From Agromyces sp. ISL-38 (GTDB taxonomy: Bacteria > Actinomycetota > Actinomycetes > Actinomycetales > Microbacteriaceae), in contig NZ_JAGGPF010000011.1 of the NCBI RefSeq assembly GCF_018613935.1, positions 1 through 64,000 on the forward strand: 64,000 nt of DNA, read 5' to 3'. Shown here piece by piece: positions 51,789 through 60,357 of this stretch (positions are counted from its first letter, which is position 1; every line of letters starts with the position of its first letter). A program made the translations under genes and the position numbers. Under the pieces are notes generated by a model, which worked only from the letters and a program-made list of their open reading frames with translations, did no database searches and was not told the origin of the DNA.

Positions 51789-52838
51789 TCACGGCACGCG
51801 GTAGAGCCACTCCTCGGTCGCGAACTTCGACTCGGCGAGCGCCTCGGCCTCGGCGAGCTCGTCGGCGGTGACGCTGCCGGCCGTCGCCCCGTACAGGTCG
51901 GTGAACGTCTGCTTCAGGCTCTCGATGATGGCGGCGCGGCTGAGGCCTGTCTGGCTGCGCAGCGGGTCGACGCGCTTGGCCGCCGACGCGATGCCCTTGT
52001 CGCTGATCTTCTCCCGACCGATGCGCAGCACCTCCAGCATCTTGGCGTTGTCGAGGTCGTAGGCCATCGTCACGTGGTGCAGCACGCCGCCCGAGCCGAG
52101 GCGCTTCTGCGCTGCGCCGCCGATCTTGCCGAGCGGGCTCGCGATGTCGTTCAACGGCTGGTAGGTCGCCTCGATGCCGAGCCCCCTGAGCCCCTGCAGC
52201 ACCCAGTCGTCGAGGTAGGCGTAGGAGTCGGCGAAGCTCATGCCCTGCACGAGCTCGCCCGGCACGTAGAGGGAGTAGGTCACGACGTTGCCGCGCTCCA
52301 TCATCATCGCGCCACCACCCGAGATGCGTCGCACGACCTCGAAGCCGTACTTCTCGGCGCCCTCGGGATCGACCTCGTTCTTCACCGACTGGAAGCTGCC
52401 GATGACGACGGCCGACTCGTCCCACTCCCAGAAACGCAGCGTGGGTTTGCGGCGGCCCTCGCCGACGCGGGTCGCGAGCACTTCGTCGAGCGCGAGGTGG
52501 GTGCGGGGAGGTACCGCGCCGTCGTGCACGACCTCCCATTCGAAATCGGACCAGCTCCTGGCATCCGTCATCGCCCGGCGCACCGCCACCGCGACGGCCT
52601 CCGCCGAGAACCCGAGCAGCACGGTGCCGGGCCGAAGTGCGGCGGTGATCGCCTGCGCGATCTGCTTGGCGTCGGATGCCGCGGGCAACCCGGTGAGCGC
52701 CCGGTCGAAGTCGCCGAGCGCCTCGTCGGGCTCGAGGAAGAAGTCGCCCGCGACGCGGGGATTGCGGATGACGTCGTCGACGACGTCGAAGTCGACGACC
52801 ACGAGCTTGCCGCCGGGCACCTTGTATTCACCGTGCAT
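51789..52838 (-). CDS. Lipoate-protein ligase-like (BPL/LplA) enzyme
   Basis: 349 residues. An N-terminal LplA accessory domain (about 1-85, GEYKVPGGKLVVVDFDV) precedes a biotin/lipoate transferase domain with VIGSFQSVKNEV, VVRRISGGGAMMMERGNVVT and KIGGAAQKRLGSGG, the lysine-containing lipoyl-adenylate loop. It would attach lipoate (or a related acid) to E2 or GcvH domains. The order, accessory domain first, is the reverse of E. coli LplA but is known for bacterial ligases. An alternative is an octanoate transferase-type activity. Confidence 0.85.
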   Translation of the reverse strand: MHGEYKVPGGKLVVVDFDVVDDVIRNPRVAGDFFLEPDEALGDFDRALTGLPAASDAKQIAQAITAALRPGTVLLGFSAEAVAVAVRRAMTDARSWSDFEWEVVHDGAVPPRTHLALDEVLATRVGEGRRKPTLRFWEWDESAVVIGSFQSVKNEVDPEGAEKYGFEVVRRISGGGAMMMERGNVVTYSLYVPGELVQGMSFADSYAYLDDWVLQGLRGLGIEATYQPLNDIASPLGKIGGAAQKRLGSGGVLHHVTMAYDLDNAKMLEVLRIGREKISDKGIASAAKRVDPLRSQTGLSRAAIIESLKQTFTDLYGATAGSVTADELAEAEALAESKFATEEWLYRVP

Positions 52839-52898
52839 GCGCTACAGCCTACGGATGCCGGAGCCCTGGTCGCCTGCGGTTCCTTCTCGTCGCGTGGC

Positions 52899-53102
52899 GG
52901 ATGAGGCAGAACCGACGCTCGCGCGGCGCGTCAGCCGGGTCGGATCGGCGTGTCGCACCCTGCTGCCTCATCCGTCGTGACCGGGCGACCGGGGGGTGCG
53001 CGGGCATGTCCGGGGCCGGTCGAGCCTCGATGAGGCAGAACCGACCGAACCGCTGCGCGTCGGCTAGATCGGTTCGGCGTGTCGCGTGATTCTGCCTCAT
53101 CC
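52899..53102. repeat. Pair of 74-75 bp palindromic repeats (GATGAGGCAG family)
   Basis: Units at 52899-52973 and 53029-53102 both start GATGAGGCAGAACCGACC/G and end (T)CTGCCTCATCC, with GATCGG(TT)CGGCGTGTCGC shared in the right half. Start and end are complementary, so each can form a long imperfect hairpin. They lie between divergent genes upstream of the histidine phosphatase. They belong to a different family from the GGTGGTT repeats. Confidence 0.75.
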
Positions 53103-53201
53103 GCTGTCGACTGCAGAAGGCGGGGCGAGCGCCGATGCGAGCGGGAATGCGAGCGCGGATGCCGCGGGTGCGCCTACGATCCCATCAGGAGGGGACCACG
53201 G

Positions 53202-53846
53202 ATGACGACGTTCTACCTTGCTCGCCATGGCGAGACCGAATGGCATGCCGAGCACCGGTACGCCGGCTCGTCCGAAGTGGCGCTCACGGCGCGCGGACGC
53301 GAGCAGGCCGCTGCACTGCGCGACTGGGCCGCGACGGCGCAGCTCGCGGGCATCGTGGCCTCACCGCTCAGCCGGGCGCGGCTGAGCGCGGAGCCCGCCG
53401 CGCAGGCGACCGGACTACAGCTCCGCATCGACGCGAGGCTCGTCGAGATCGACTTCGGCGCCGGCGAGGGCATGTCGCCCGGCGAGCTGGCAGCGACCTA
53501 CCCCGACGAGTGGTCGGACTTCGAGCGACGACCGGCGTGGCATCCGCTGCCCGGCGGCGAGCCCGGAGTCGACGGGGTCGCGCGAGCGCTGCCTGCGCTC
53601 GAGGAGCTGGCCACCGAGTTCCCGGAGCCCGACGACCGGGTGCTCGTGGTGTACCACGCGACGCTCATGCGGTTGCTCGTGTGCGAGCTCGTCGGCATCG
53701 ACCCCGACCACTACCGTGACGTGTTCCCGGTGGTCGACGGCTGCGCACTGCTCACGCTGGAGTTCCCGTGGCAGGGCGAGTCCGCGGGTTCGGGGCGAGC
53801 ACGACTGCTCGGGTTCAACGTGCCGCCGGTGCCGATGCGCGCGTAG
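53202..53846 (+). CDS. Histidine phosphatase family protein (phosphoglycerate mutase-like)
   Basis: 214 residues from ATG 53202 with AGGAGGGG upstream. The catalytic motif LARHGETEWH (His9) is near the N terminus; a second-half YHATLMR contains the partner histidine. Substrates of such proteins range from sugar phosphates to nucleotides, and the specificity is not readable. Cytoplasmic, monocistronic. Confidence 0.88.
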   Translation: MTTFYLARHGETEWHAEHRYAGSSEVALTARGREQAAALRDWAATAQLAGIVASPLSRARLSAEPAAQATGLQLRIDARLVEIDFGAGEGMSPGELAATYPDEWSDFERRPAWHPLPGGEPGVDGVARALPALEELATEFPEPDDRVLVVYHATLMRLLVCELVGIDPDHYRDVFPVVDGCALLTLEFPWQGESAGSGRARLLGFNVPPVPMRA

Positions 53847-53903
53847 GCAGGGCGTCGGCGGCCAGCCGGTCAGTCAGGTCAGCCGGTCGGTCGCGCCCGC
53901 CGG

Positions 53904-54752
53904 TCAGTCGGTCGCGAACCGCTCGTCGAGCCACCTGATCAGGTCGGCCCGCACCTCTGCGCGATTCTTCTCGTTGAAGATCTCGTGCCGGTCGCCCTCG
54001 TAGACGATGAGCTGCGCGTCGACGAGGCCGCAGCGGCGCACGTAGTCGCGGAGGAGGCGCACCGTGTTCCGCTCGGAGGAGACCGGGTCTTCCGATCCGA
54101 CCATGATGAGCAACGGAAGGTCGGGGGGGATGCGCCGCGACGGCCACGTCGTGAGCCGGAGCACGTCGACCCAGCCGAGGAGCTGCTGCAGCGTGCGATC
54201 GGTCGTGTACGGATCGGCCTGGAACGCCTGGGCGACGGCCGGATCACTGCTCAGCCACTCGACGGACGTGCCGCCGGGTCGTGCGAAGCGCTTGTTGAGG
54301 TCGCCGAGGTTGCCATACCCCGGGATGAGCCGCGCGGTGCCCGACAGCACGACTCCGTCGAACGCGTCGGGCGAGCGATTGAGCACATGCTGTGCCATGA
54401 ACGATCCCCATGAGTGCCCGAGGAGCACGAGCGGCACGTCGGGCCCCTCGGTCTCACGGATGACGCCGGTGAACTGCTGCACGGCATCGATCGCGGCCCG
54501 CACACCTCCCGGGCCGAGTCGCCCCATGCGGGTGAGATCGCCGCCGTGCTGCTCGAAGCCGGTCTGCCCGTGGCCGCGGTGGTCGTCGGCCCACACCGAG
54601 TAGCCCGCCTCGTTCAGCGCCTCGATGAGCTCGCCGTACCGGCCGATGTGCTCGCCGACGCCGTGCGCGAGCTGCACGACCGCGGTCGCCTCGGGCACCC
54701 GCCACGACCGGTAGTGGATGTGCACGCCGTACGCGTCGGTGAAGATCGGCAT
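53904..54752 (-). CDS. Alpha/beta hydrolase (monoacylglycerol lipase-like)
   Basis: 282 residues. The cap-less N-terminal part VVQLAHGVGEHIGRYGELIE, the nucleophile elbow LLGHSWGSFM, and the late MVGSEDPVS (acid) and YEGDRHEIFNE (histidine) segments match the Hydrolase_4 group (lysophospholipase and monoacylglycerol lipase). It lacks a signal peptide, so it is cytoplasmic. It lies 23 bases after the transglutaminase stop and may be the last gene of the ATP-grasp operon. Confidence 0.88.
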   Translation of the reverse strand: MPIFTDAYGVHIHYRSWRVPEATAVVQLAHGVGEHIGRYGELIEALNEAGYSVWADDHRGHGQTGFEQHGGDLTRMGRLGPGGVRAAIDAVQQFTGVIRETEGPDVPLVLLGHSWGSFMAQHVLNRSPDAFDGVVLSGTARLIPGYGNLGDLNKRFARPGGTSVEWLSSDPAVAQAFQADPYTTDRTLQQLLGWVDVLRLTTWPSRRIPPDLPLLIMVGSEDPVSSERNTVRLLRDYVRRCGLVDAQLIVYEGDRHEIFNEKNRAEVRADLIRWLDERFATD

Positions 54753-54775
54753 GCGGCCATTGTGGCACCGCGAGG

Positions 54776-55621
54776 TCAGGCGACGCGGGTGATCTCCACC
54801 GAGACGAAGAGTTCGGAGGCGCTCGGCCCCGCGTAGACGCCGCGCAGCGGCGGCACATCGCTGTAATTGCGACCCCGCCCGACGAGCACGTGGAGATCGC
54901 CGACCTCGACGAGGTTCGTCGGATCGTAGCCGTGCCACTCCCCCGTGAACCACTCGACCCACGCGTGCGATTCGCCGACGACCGTCTCGCCGATCGCGGC
55001 GCTCGCGTCGGGGTGCAGGTAACCCGAGACGTAGCGGGCCGGGATGCCGATCGAGCGCAGGGCCCCGATCGCGAGGTGCGCGATGTCCTGGCACACGCCC
55101 TTGCGTTCGCCCCACGCCTCGCTCGCGGTGGAGTGCACGCCCGTGACCCCGAACATGTACTCCATGGCTCCGCCGACGGCGCGGCACACCTCGAGGGCGG
55201 TCTCGCCGACGGGTGCGCCCTCTGCCGCGATCTCCGCGGCGAGCGCGGCGACCTCGGGCGGCGGCGCGGTGACGGGCGAGGGGGTGGATGCCTCGACGAG
55301 CGCGAGTGTCGACTTCGCAGCCTCGGACAGCTCCTCCCACGAGAGCTCGCCGCGACGGTGGGGGGCGGGGCGCACCTCGACGAGGCTCGTCGCCGTGACG
55401 GCGAGCTCGCGGTGAGGGGTCAGCACCTCGAACGTGGAGACCCTCGTGCCCCAGTAGTCGAGGTAGGAGTGCTGGGTCGCGCCCGGCCGGATGTCGAGCC
55501 CGGCCTGCAGCACGAACTGCTCGCCGCCCGAGTGCGGCAGCATGCGCGCCTCGTTGTACGACGCCGTCGCTGGTTGCTCGTAGCTGAAGCCCGTGCGGTG
55601 CACGATGCGGATGCGGCTCAT
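54776..55621 (-). CDS. Transglutaminase-like cysteine peptidase of the ATP-grasp operon
   Basis: 281 residues from ATG 55621, in a four-base overlap with the alpha-E gene. An N-terminal beta domain (RIRIVHRTGFSYEQPATASY) precedes the transglutaminase core with Cys in ERKGVCQDIAHL, His in GESHAWVEWF and Asp in WHGYDPTN, so the triad is complete. Comparative genomics places such proteins with circularly permuted ATP-grasp and alpha-E proteins, where a role in making or removing a peptide tag or isopeptide product has been proposed. There is no signal peptide. Confidence 0.9.
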   Translation of the reverse strand: MSRIRIVHRTGFSYEQPATASYNEARMLPHSGGEQFVLQAGLDIRPGATQHSYLDYWGTRVSTFEVLTPHRELAVTATSLVEVRPAPHRRGELSWEELSEAAKSTLALVEASTPSPVTAPPPEVAALAAEIAAEGAPVGETALEVCRAVGGAMEYMFGVTGVHSTASEAWGERKGVCQDIAHLAIGALRSIGIPARYVSGYLHPDASAAIGETVVGESHAWVEWFTGEWHGYDPTNLVEVGDLHVLVGRGRNYSDVPPLRGVYAGPSASELFVSVEITRVA

Positions 55622-56547
55622 GAGACCTCCCCGATCCATACCGGCGCGACGCTCGTCGGGAAGTAGCGCTGCCGGATCGCCTCGCTCGCCGACGAGGTGA
55701 CCGCCTGCACGTGTTCCATGTGCGCCGTCAGGTCGGTGAGGATCTCGGCGATCGGGCGGTACTCGAGCTCGGAGCGGATCTGCCCGAGCAGTCGCTGCCC
55801 CTGGTCGGTGACCCCGACGCGGCCGGCTCGCGGGTCGATCTCGCGCAGCGATTCCTCGGCACGGATGACGCTCGAGATGATCGACCGCGGGAAGAGCCGG
55901 TCGAGCAGCAGGAACTCCGCGGCCGACTGGCTGGAGGGCACCCCGCGGTAGCTGCGGAGGTACGCCTCGTAGCCGCCGCAGCTGCGGAGGATCGTGGTCC
56001 AGCTCGGGCCACTCGCCTCGGTGAGCGAGCGCGTCGCGAGGAGTCGGGCGGTCATGTCGGCACGCTCGAGGGCGCGTCCGAGCGAGAAGAAGTGCCACGC
56101 CTCGTCGCGGCTCGTTGCGGAGTCGACGACGCCGATCGCGAGCGCTGAGCGGTCTCGGACCCAGCGGAAGAACTCGTGCGTCTTGTCGCCGGCGACGCGT
56201 CGCGGCATCCGTGCGTTCGTCTGGTTCAGCGCCTCCCACAGCTCGGTCGAGACGATCTCGCGGGCGCGCCTCGCGTTCTCGCGGGCGGCGGCGATCGAGT
56301 GCGCGATCGACGCCGGGTGGGTTCGGTCGACGGCGAGGAGGGCGATGACGTCGTCGCGGCCGAGCGCCACGTCGTCGTTCGCCTCGCTGCCCATCACGGA
56401 GAGGAGGGACCGGCAGGCGGTGTCCTCGTCGATCCACGGGTCTTCGAGCAGGAGCTGCAGGTGCACGTCGAGGATGCGCGCGGTGCCGTCACTGCGTTCG
56501 ATGTACCGGCCGATCCAGAAGAGGGACTCGGCGATGCGGCTCAGCAT
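55618..56547 (-). CDS. Alpha-E domain protein (DUF403)
   Basis: 309 residues, nearly all alpha-helical. It begins LSRIAESLFWIGRYIERSDG, the alpha-E signature with its conserved Glu and Arg residues, and continues with helices containing EANDDVALGR and SLGRALERADMTARLL. The alpha-E family is known only as the partner of circularly permuted ATP-grasp enzymes and has no established activity. The start overlaps the ATP-grasp stop by seven bases, and the stop overlaps the transglutaminase start, so all three are translated together. Confidence 0.9.
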   Translation of the reverse strand: MLSRIAESLFWIGRYIERSDGTARILDVHLQLLLEDPWIDEDTACRSLLSVMGSEANDDVALGRDDVIALLAVDRTHPASIAHSIAAARENARRAREIVSTELWEALNQTNARMPRRVAGDKTHEFFRWVRDRSALAIGVVDSATSRDEAWHFFSLGRALERADMTARLLATRSLTEASGPSWTTILRSCGGYEAYLRSYRGVPSSQSAAEFLLLDRLFPRSIISSVIRAEESLREIDPRAGRVGVTDQGQRLLGQIRSELEYRPIAEILTDLTAHMEHVQAVTSSASEAIRQRYFPTSVAPVWIGEVS

Positions 56548-58265
56548 GTGATCGCCTCCGCTCCGCGGAGTTGCTGCTGCTGCTGTTGCTGCTGCTGACG
56601 CACGGGCGCCTCCTCGTCTTGCGGCGAGGCCTCGGGCGGATGCAGTACGTGCCCGGAGCCGCCGGTGGACCCCGCATCGGCGGCCTCCACGACTGCGATC
56701 GCGCTCGTCTCGACCGCCTTCGTGGCCTGATCGGCGACGAGGGCACCCATTCCCGCGGCAGCACGCCCGGCGCGCATCGCGCCCACCGACCCGTTCGCCG
56801 AGTCGCCGTCGAGCACCCACGTGTCTTTCGAGCCGCCGCCCTGGCTCGAGTTCACGACGAGTTGCCCCTCGGGCAGGGCCACGCGAGTGAGGCCGCCGGG
56901 CAGCACCCACACGTCGTTGCCGTCGTTCACCGCGAAGGGCCGGAGATCGGCGTGGCGGGGCCGCATGCCGTCTTCGACGAGCGTGGGGATCGTCGAGAGC
57001 TGCACGACGGGCTGCGCGATCCAGCCGCGCGGGTCGCGGAGGAGCTGCGTGCGCAGCTGGGCGAGCTCGGCCTTCGAGGCATCCGGCCCGATGACGAGGC
57101 CCTTGCCCCCCGAGCCGTCGACGGGCTTCACGACGACCTCGTCGAGCCGGTCGAGCACTTCGGCGAGCGCCTCTGGCTCCTCGAGCCGCCACGTGTCGAC
57201 GTTCGGCAGGATCGGCTCCTCGCCGAGGTAGTAGCGGATGAGGTCGGGCACGTAGGTGTAGACGAGCTTGTCGTCGGCCACGCCGTTGCCGACGGCGTTC
57301 GCGATCGTGACGTGGCCGAGGCGGGCCGCGAGCAACATGCCCGGGGCGCCGAGCACCGAGTCGGGCCGGAACTGCTGCGGGTCGAGGAACTCGTCGTCGA
57401 CGCGGCGGTAGATGACGTCGACACGGGTGGGACCGGCGGTCGTGCGCATCCACACCCGGCCGCCCGAGCAGAAGAGGTCGCGGCCTTCGACGAGCTCGAC
57501 GCCCATGAGGCGGGCGAGCAGGGTGTGCTCGTAGTACGCGGAGTTGTGCACGCCCGGCGTCAGCACCACCACGGTGGGGTCTTCGACTCCCTCGGGCGCG
57601 CTCGCGCGCAGCGCCTGCAGGAGCTTGTTCGGGTAGTCGCCCACCGGCCGCACGCGCATCGAGACGAAGAGCTCGGGCAGGGTCTGCGCCATGACCCGGC
57701 GATTCGAGATGACGTAGCTCACGCCGCTCGGCACGCGCACGTTGTCTTCGAGCACGCGCCAGTCGCCGCGCTCGTCGCGGATGACGTCGATGCCGGAGAC
57801 GTGGATGCGCACCCCGTTCGCGCTCGAGATCCCGGCGGCCTGCCGGTGGTAGTGCGTGGAGGAGCTGATGAGCGCGGCCGGGATGACGCCGTCGCGCACG
57901 GCGGTCAGCGGCCCGTAGACATCGGCGAGGAATCGCTCGAGGGCACGCACCCGCTGGGCGACGCCCGCCTCGACGGTGGTCCACTCGGATGCCGCGATCA
58001 CGCGCGGCACCGCATCGAGCGGGAAGGGCCGTTCCTCACCGGCGAAGTCGAAGGTGACGCCCTGGGCGAGATACGAGCTCGCGAGGGCGTCGGTGCGCCC
58101 GCGGAGCTCCTCTTGCGTCATGCGGGCGAGTGCCGGATACAGCTCGCGATAGGGCTCGCGCACGCTCACGGCGTCGCTCGGGAACATCTCGTCCCACGGC
58201 TGCACCTGGCGCTTGCGCTTCCGGCCCGAGCGAGCCGGGGTGTAGCCGTCGAAGAGCGTTCCCAT
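56541..58265 (-). CDS. Circularly permuted ATP-grasp protein with polyglutamine tail
   Basis: 574 residues from ATG 58265. It carries the DUF404/DUF407 (CP_ATPgrasp) core: SSYLAQGVTFDFAGEERPFP, GIDVIRDERGDWRVLEDN, NAVGNGVADDKLVY, VVVKPVDGSGGKGLVIG (nucleotide-binding loop) and WIAQPVVQLSTIPT. The family is thought to ligate an amine to a carboxylate on a peptide or small molecule. The last 80 residues after the domain are an Ala/Gly-rich tail that ends in nine consecutive glutamines encoded by a CTG/TTG run at 56571-56597. It is the first gene of the ATP-grasp, alpha-E, transglutaminase operon. Confidence 0.9.
   Translation of the reverse strand: MGTLFDGYTPARSGRKRKRQVQPWDEMFPSDAVSVREPYRELYPALARMTQEELRGRTDALASSYLAQGVTFDFAGEERPFPLDAVPRVIAASEWTTVEAGVAQRVRALERFLADVYGPLTAVRDGVIPAALISSSTHYHRQAAGISSANGVRIHVSGIDVIRDERGDWRVLEDNVRVPSGVSYVISNRRVMAQTLPELFVSMRVRPVGDYPNKLLQALRASAPEGVEDPTVVVLTPGVHNSAYYEHTLLARLMGVELVEGRDLFCSGGRVWMRTTAGPTRVDVIYRRVDDEFLDPQQFRPDSVLGAPGMLLAARLGHVTIANAVGNGVADDKLVYTYVPDLIRYYLGEEPILPNVDTWRLEEPEALAEVLDRLDEVVVKPVDGSGGKGLVIGPDASKAELAQLRTQLLRDPRGWIAQPVVQLSTIPTLVEDGMRPRHADLRPFAVNDGNDVWVLPGGLTRVALPEGQLVVNSSQGGGSKDTWVLDGDSANGSVGAMRAGRAAAGMGALVADQATKAVETSAIAVVEAADAGSTGGSGHVLHPPEASPQDEEAPVRQQQQQQQQQLRGAEAITC
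56571..56597. repeat. CTG trinucleotide microsatellite encoding nine Gln
   Basis: Nine tandem triplets, CTG or TTG on the plus strand (CAG/CAA on the coding strand), sit near the 3' end of the ATP-grasp gene. Being trinucleotide, length changes would alter the glutamine tract without breaking the frame. Confidence 0.85.
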
Positions 58266-58356
58266 GGCACGAGGCTCCCAGTCTGTGGTTACCGCGATGT
58301 TACCGGGGTGCGTCGCGCGCGTGGCATGGGGCACCGCTGAAGATCCGCCGAGAACT

Positions 58357-58390
58357 TTACTTAGCAATGCTAATGAGCTATGCTAAGTAA
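58357..58390. promoter_or_regulatory. MarR operator palindrome
   Basis: TTACTTAGC at 58357-58365 and GCTAAGTAA at 58382-58390 are perfectly complementary, and TTAGCAATGCTAA at 58361-58373 is a nested smaller palindrome. The A/T-rich site is striking in this GC-rich DNA and ends three bases before the marR start, as expected for an autoregulatory operator. Confidence 0.85.
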
Positions 58391-58393
58391 CCT

Positions 58394-58816
58394 ATGGCGA
58401 CCGTTGCGGAACAGAGCACCGAACTCCGTCTCGCGACCTTCCGGCTGGCCCGCCGCATCCGTGCGCAGAAGGCAGACCAGGCCCTCACCGACGCGCAGTT
58501 CGCGGTGCTCGGCGAGCTCTACCGGCACGGCAGCCAGACCCTCACCCAGCTCGCCGAGCGCGAGCGGGTGTCGGCGCCGTCGATGAACCGCACGGTCAAC
58601 CACCTCGAAGAGGCGCGTTATCTCGCGCGCACCGTCGACGACGTCGATCGCCGCAAGACCAACATCACCCTGAACGACGCCGGCCGCGACGTCGTGAAGG
58701 CCACGCTCTCGAAGCGCGACGCCTGGCTCACCACGCGCCTTCGCGAGCTCTCGAAAGAAGACCGGGCGACCCTCGCCCGGGCCGCCGAACTGATGGGAGG
58801 ACTCGCCACCCAGTGA
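58394..58816 (+). CDS. MarR-family transcriptional regulator
   Basis: 140 residues from ATG 58394. A winged helix-turn-helix (about 35-100) with LTDAQFAVLGELYRHG, LAERERVSAPSMNRTVNHLE and the wing DVDRRKTNITLNDAGRDV identifies a MarR regulator. Its promoter region contains a large palindrome ending three bases before the ATG, so a leaderless transcript is possible. The stop overlaps the start of the MFS gene (GTGA at 58813-58816): it probably represses its own operon and responds to a compound exported by that transporter. Confidence 0.92.
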   Translation: MATVAEQSTELRLATFRLARRIRAQKADQALTDAQFAVLGELYRHGSQTLTQLAERERVSAPSMNRTVNHLEEARYLARTVDDVDRRKTNITLNDAGRDVVKATLSKRDAWLTTRLRELSKEDRATLARAAELMGGLATQ

Positions 58817-60318
58817 GTGCAATGTTCCGCTCCCTCGTCCACCGCAACTACCGAATCTGGTTCATCGGCGCCCTCGTCTCGAACGTCGGCGCCTGGATGC
58901 AGGCCACCGCCCAGAACTGGGTCGTGCTCACCGAGCTCACCGACAACGACGCCTTCGCCGTCGGCATCACGATGGCCCTGCAGTTCGCTCCGCAACTGCT
59001 GCTCGTGCCGGTCACCGGCCTCATCGCCGATCGCTTCGACCGGCGCAAGATCCTCATGGTCACGCAGAGCGCGCTCATGACGCTCGGCGTCGCGCTCGGC
59101 CTTCTCCTCGTGTTCGGCCGGGCAGAGCTCTGGCACCTCTACGTGTTCGCGCTGCTCCTCGGCATCGTCAACGCCGTCGACACGCCCGCCCGCCAGACCT
59201 TCGTCGCCGACCTCGTGTCGAGCTCGCACATGTCGAACGCCGTGGCGCTGAACTCCGCCTCGTTCAACGCCGCGCGCATGATCGGCCCCGCCGCGGCCGG
59301 GTTCCTCATCGTGCTCGTCGGCTCGGGCTGGGTGTTCATCATCAACGGGGCCACCTTCCTCGCCGTGCTCGTCGCCCTCGCGATGCTGGGAGGCAGGCAA
59401 CTGAGACGGATGCCGCGGGCCCCTCGCGCACGCGGCCAGTTCGTCGCGGGCTTCCGCTACGTCGCGTCCCGCCCCGACCTCGTGATCGTGTTCGTCATGG
59501 TGTTCCTCATCGGCGCGTTCGGCATGAACTTCCCGATCTTCTCCTCGACGATGGCGGTCGAGTTCGGCCGCGGCGCGGGCGAGTACGGCCTGCTCTCGTC
59601 GATCCTCGCGATCGGCTCGCTCACCGGGGCGCTCCTCGCCGCGCGTCGCGACCGCGCCCGCATGCGCGTGATCATCCTCGCGTCGGGCTTCTTCGGCGCC
59701 GCCGTCCTCGTGGCCGCGCTCATGCCCACCTACTGGACGTTCGCGGCCTCCACGATGCTCATCGGCTTCGGCGCGGTGACCATCCTCACCACGGCGAACG
59801 GCTACGTGCAGACCACGACCGAGCCCGAGCTGCGCGGCCGGGTGATGGCCCTCTACATGGCGATCCTCTCGGGCGGCACGCCGCTCGGCGCTCCCATCGT
59901 GGGCGCCGTCGCCGATGCGTGGGGTCCGCGCTGGGCGCTCGGCGTCGCCGCGGTCGCCGCCGCCGTCGCGGCCCTCATCGGGCTCGGCTGGCTCGTGGTC
60001 GCACGAGGAATGCGCGTGGTGCGGCATCCGCGATCCGCCTGGCGACCGGCAGTGCGATTCGCGGATACCCCGACCGCCGCGATCGCCGTCGTCGCCACCC
60101 GGCCCGTGCACCTCGTGCACGACCGTGCGAGGCCGGGCGAGGGCGAGCTCGTGCCGCCCGTGCCGAACGATCGGCTCGTGCCGGCCGACTTCTCGGAGCA
60201 GGTGGCGCTCACCTCGCCGATCCCCCTGCCGAAGGCCCACCGGGATCCGGGCGCCGAGAGCGCACCGCAGCCGCGGCGGCCCACGGCGCCCGATCCCATC
60301 CTGCAATCGTCTCGATGA
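58813..60318 (+). CDS. MFS transporter (EntS/MFS_3-like)
   Basis: 501 residues from GTG 58813. Twelve membrane spans with FRSLVHRNYRIWFIGALVSN at the start, ADRFDRRKILMVTQ as the motif A loop, and DTPARQTFVADLV, which is diagnostic for the EntS-like MFS_3 group. After the last span a cytoplasmic tail of about 95 residues rich in Pro and Arg follows. It is translated from an overlap with marR and probably exports the effector that relieves repression. Confidence 0.9.
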   Translation: MSAMFRSLVHRNYRIWFIGALVSNVGAWMQATAQNWVVLTELTDNDAFAVGITMALQFAPQLLLVPVTGLIADRFDRRKILMVTQSALMTLGVALGLLLVFGRAELWHLYVFALLLGIVNAVDTPARQTFVADLVSSSHMSNAVALNSASFNAARMIGPAAAGFLIVLVGSGWVFIINGATFLAVLVALAMLGGRQLRRMPRAPRARGQFVAGFRYVASRPDLVIVFVMVFLIGAFGMNFPIFSSTMAVEFGRGAGEYGLLSSILAIGSLTGALLAARRDRARMRVIILASGFFGAAVLVAALMPTYWTFAASTMLIGFGAVTILTTANGYVQTTTEPELRGRVMALYMAILSGGTPLGAPIVGAVADAWGPRWALGVAAVAAAVAALIGLGWLVVARGMRVVRHPRSAWRPAVRFADTPTAAIAVVATRPVHLVHDRARPGEGELVPPVPNDRLVPADFSEQVALTSPIPLPKAHRDPGAESAPQPRRPTAPDPILQSSR

Positions 60319-60357
60319 CCTCGCGGTGAGGGATCCCCCTCACGGGCGCGCGACGGC

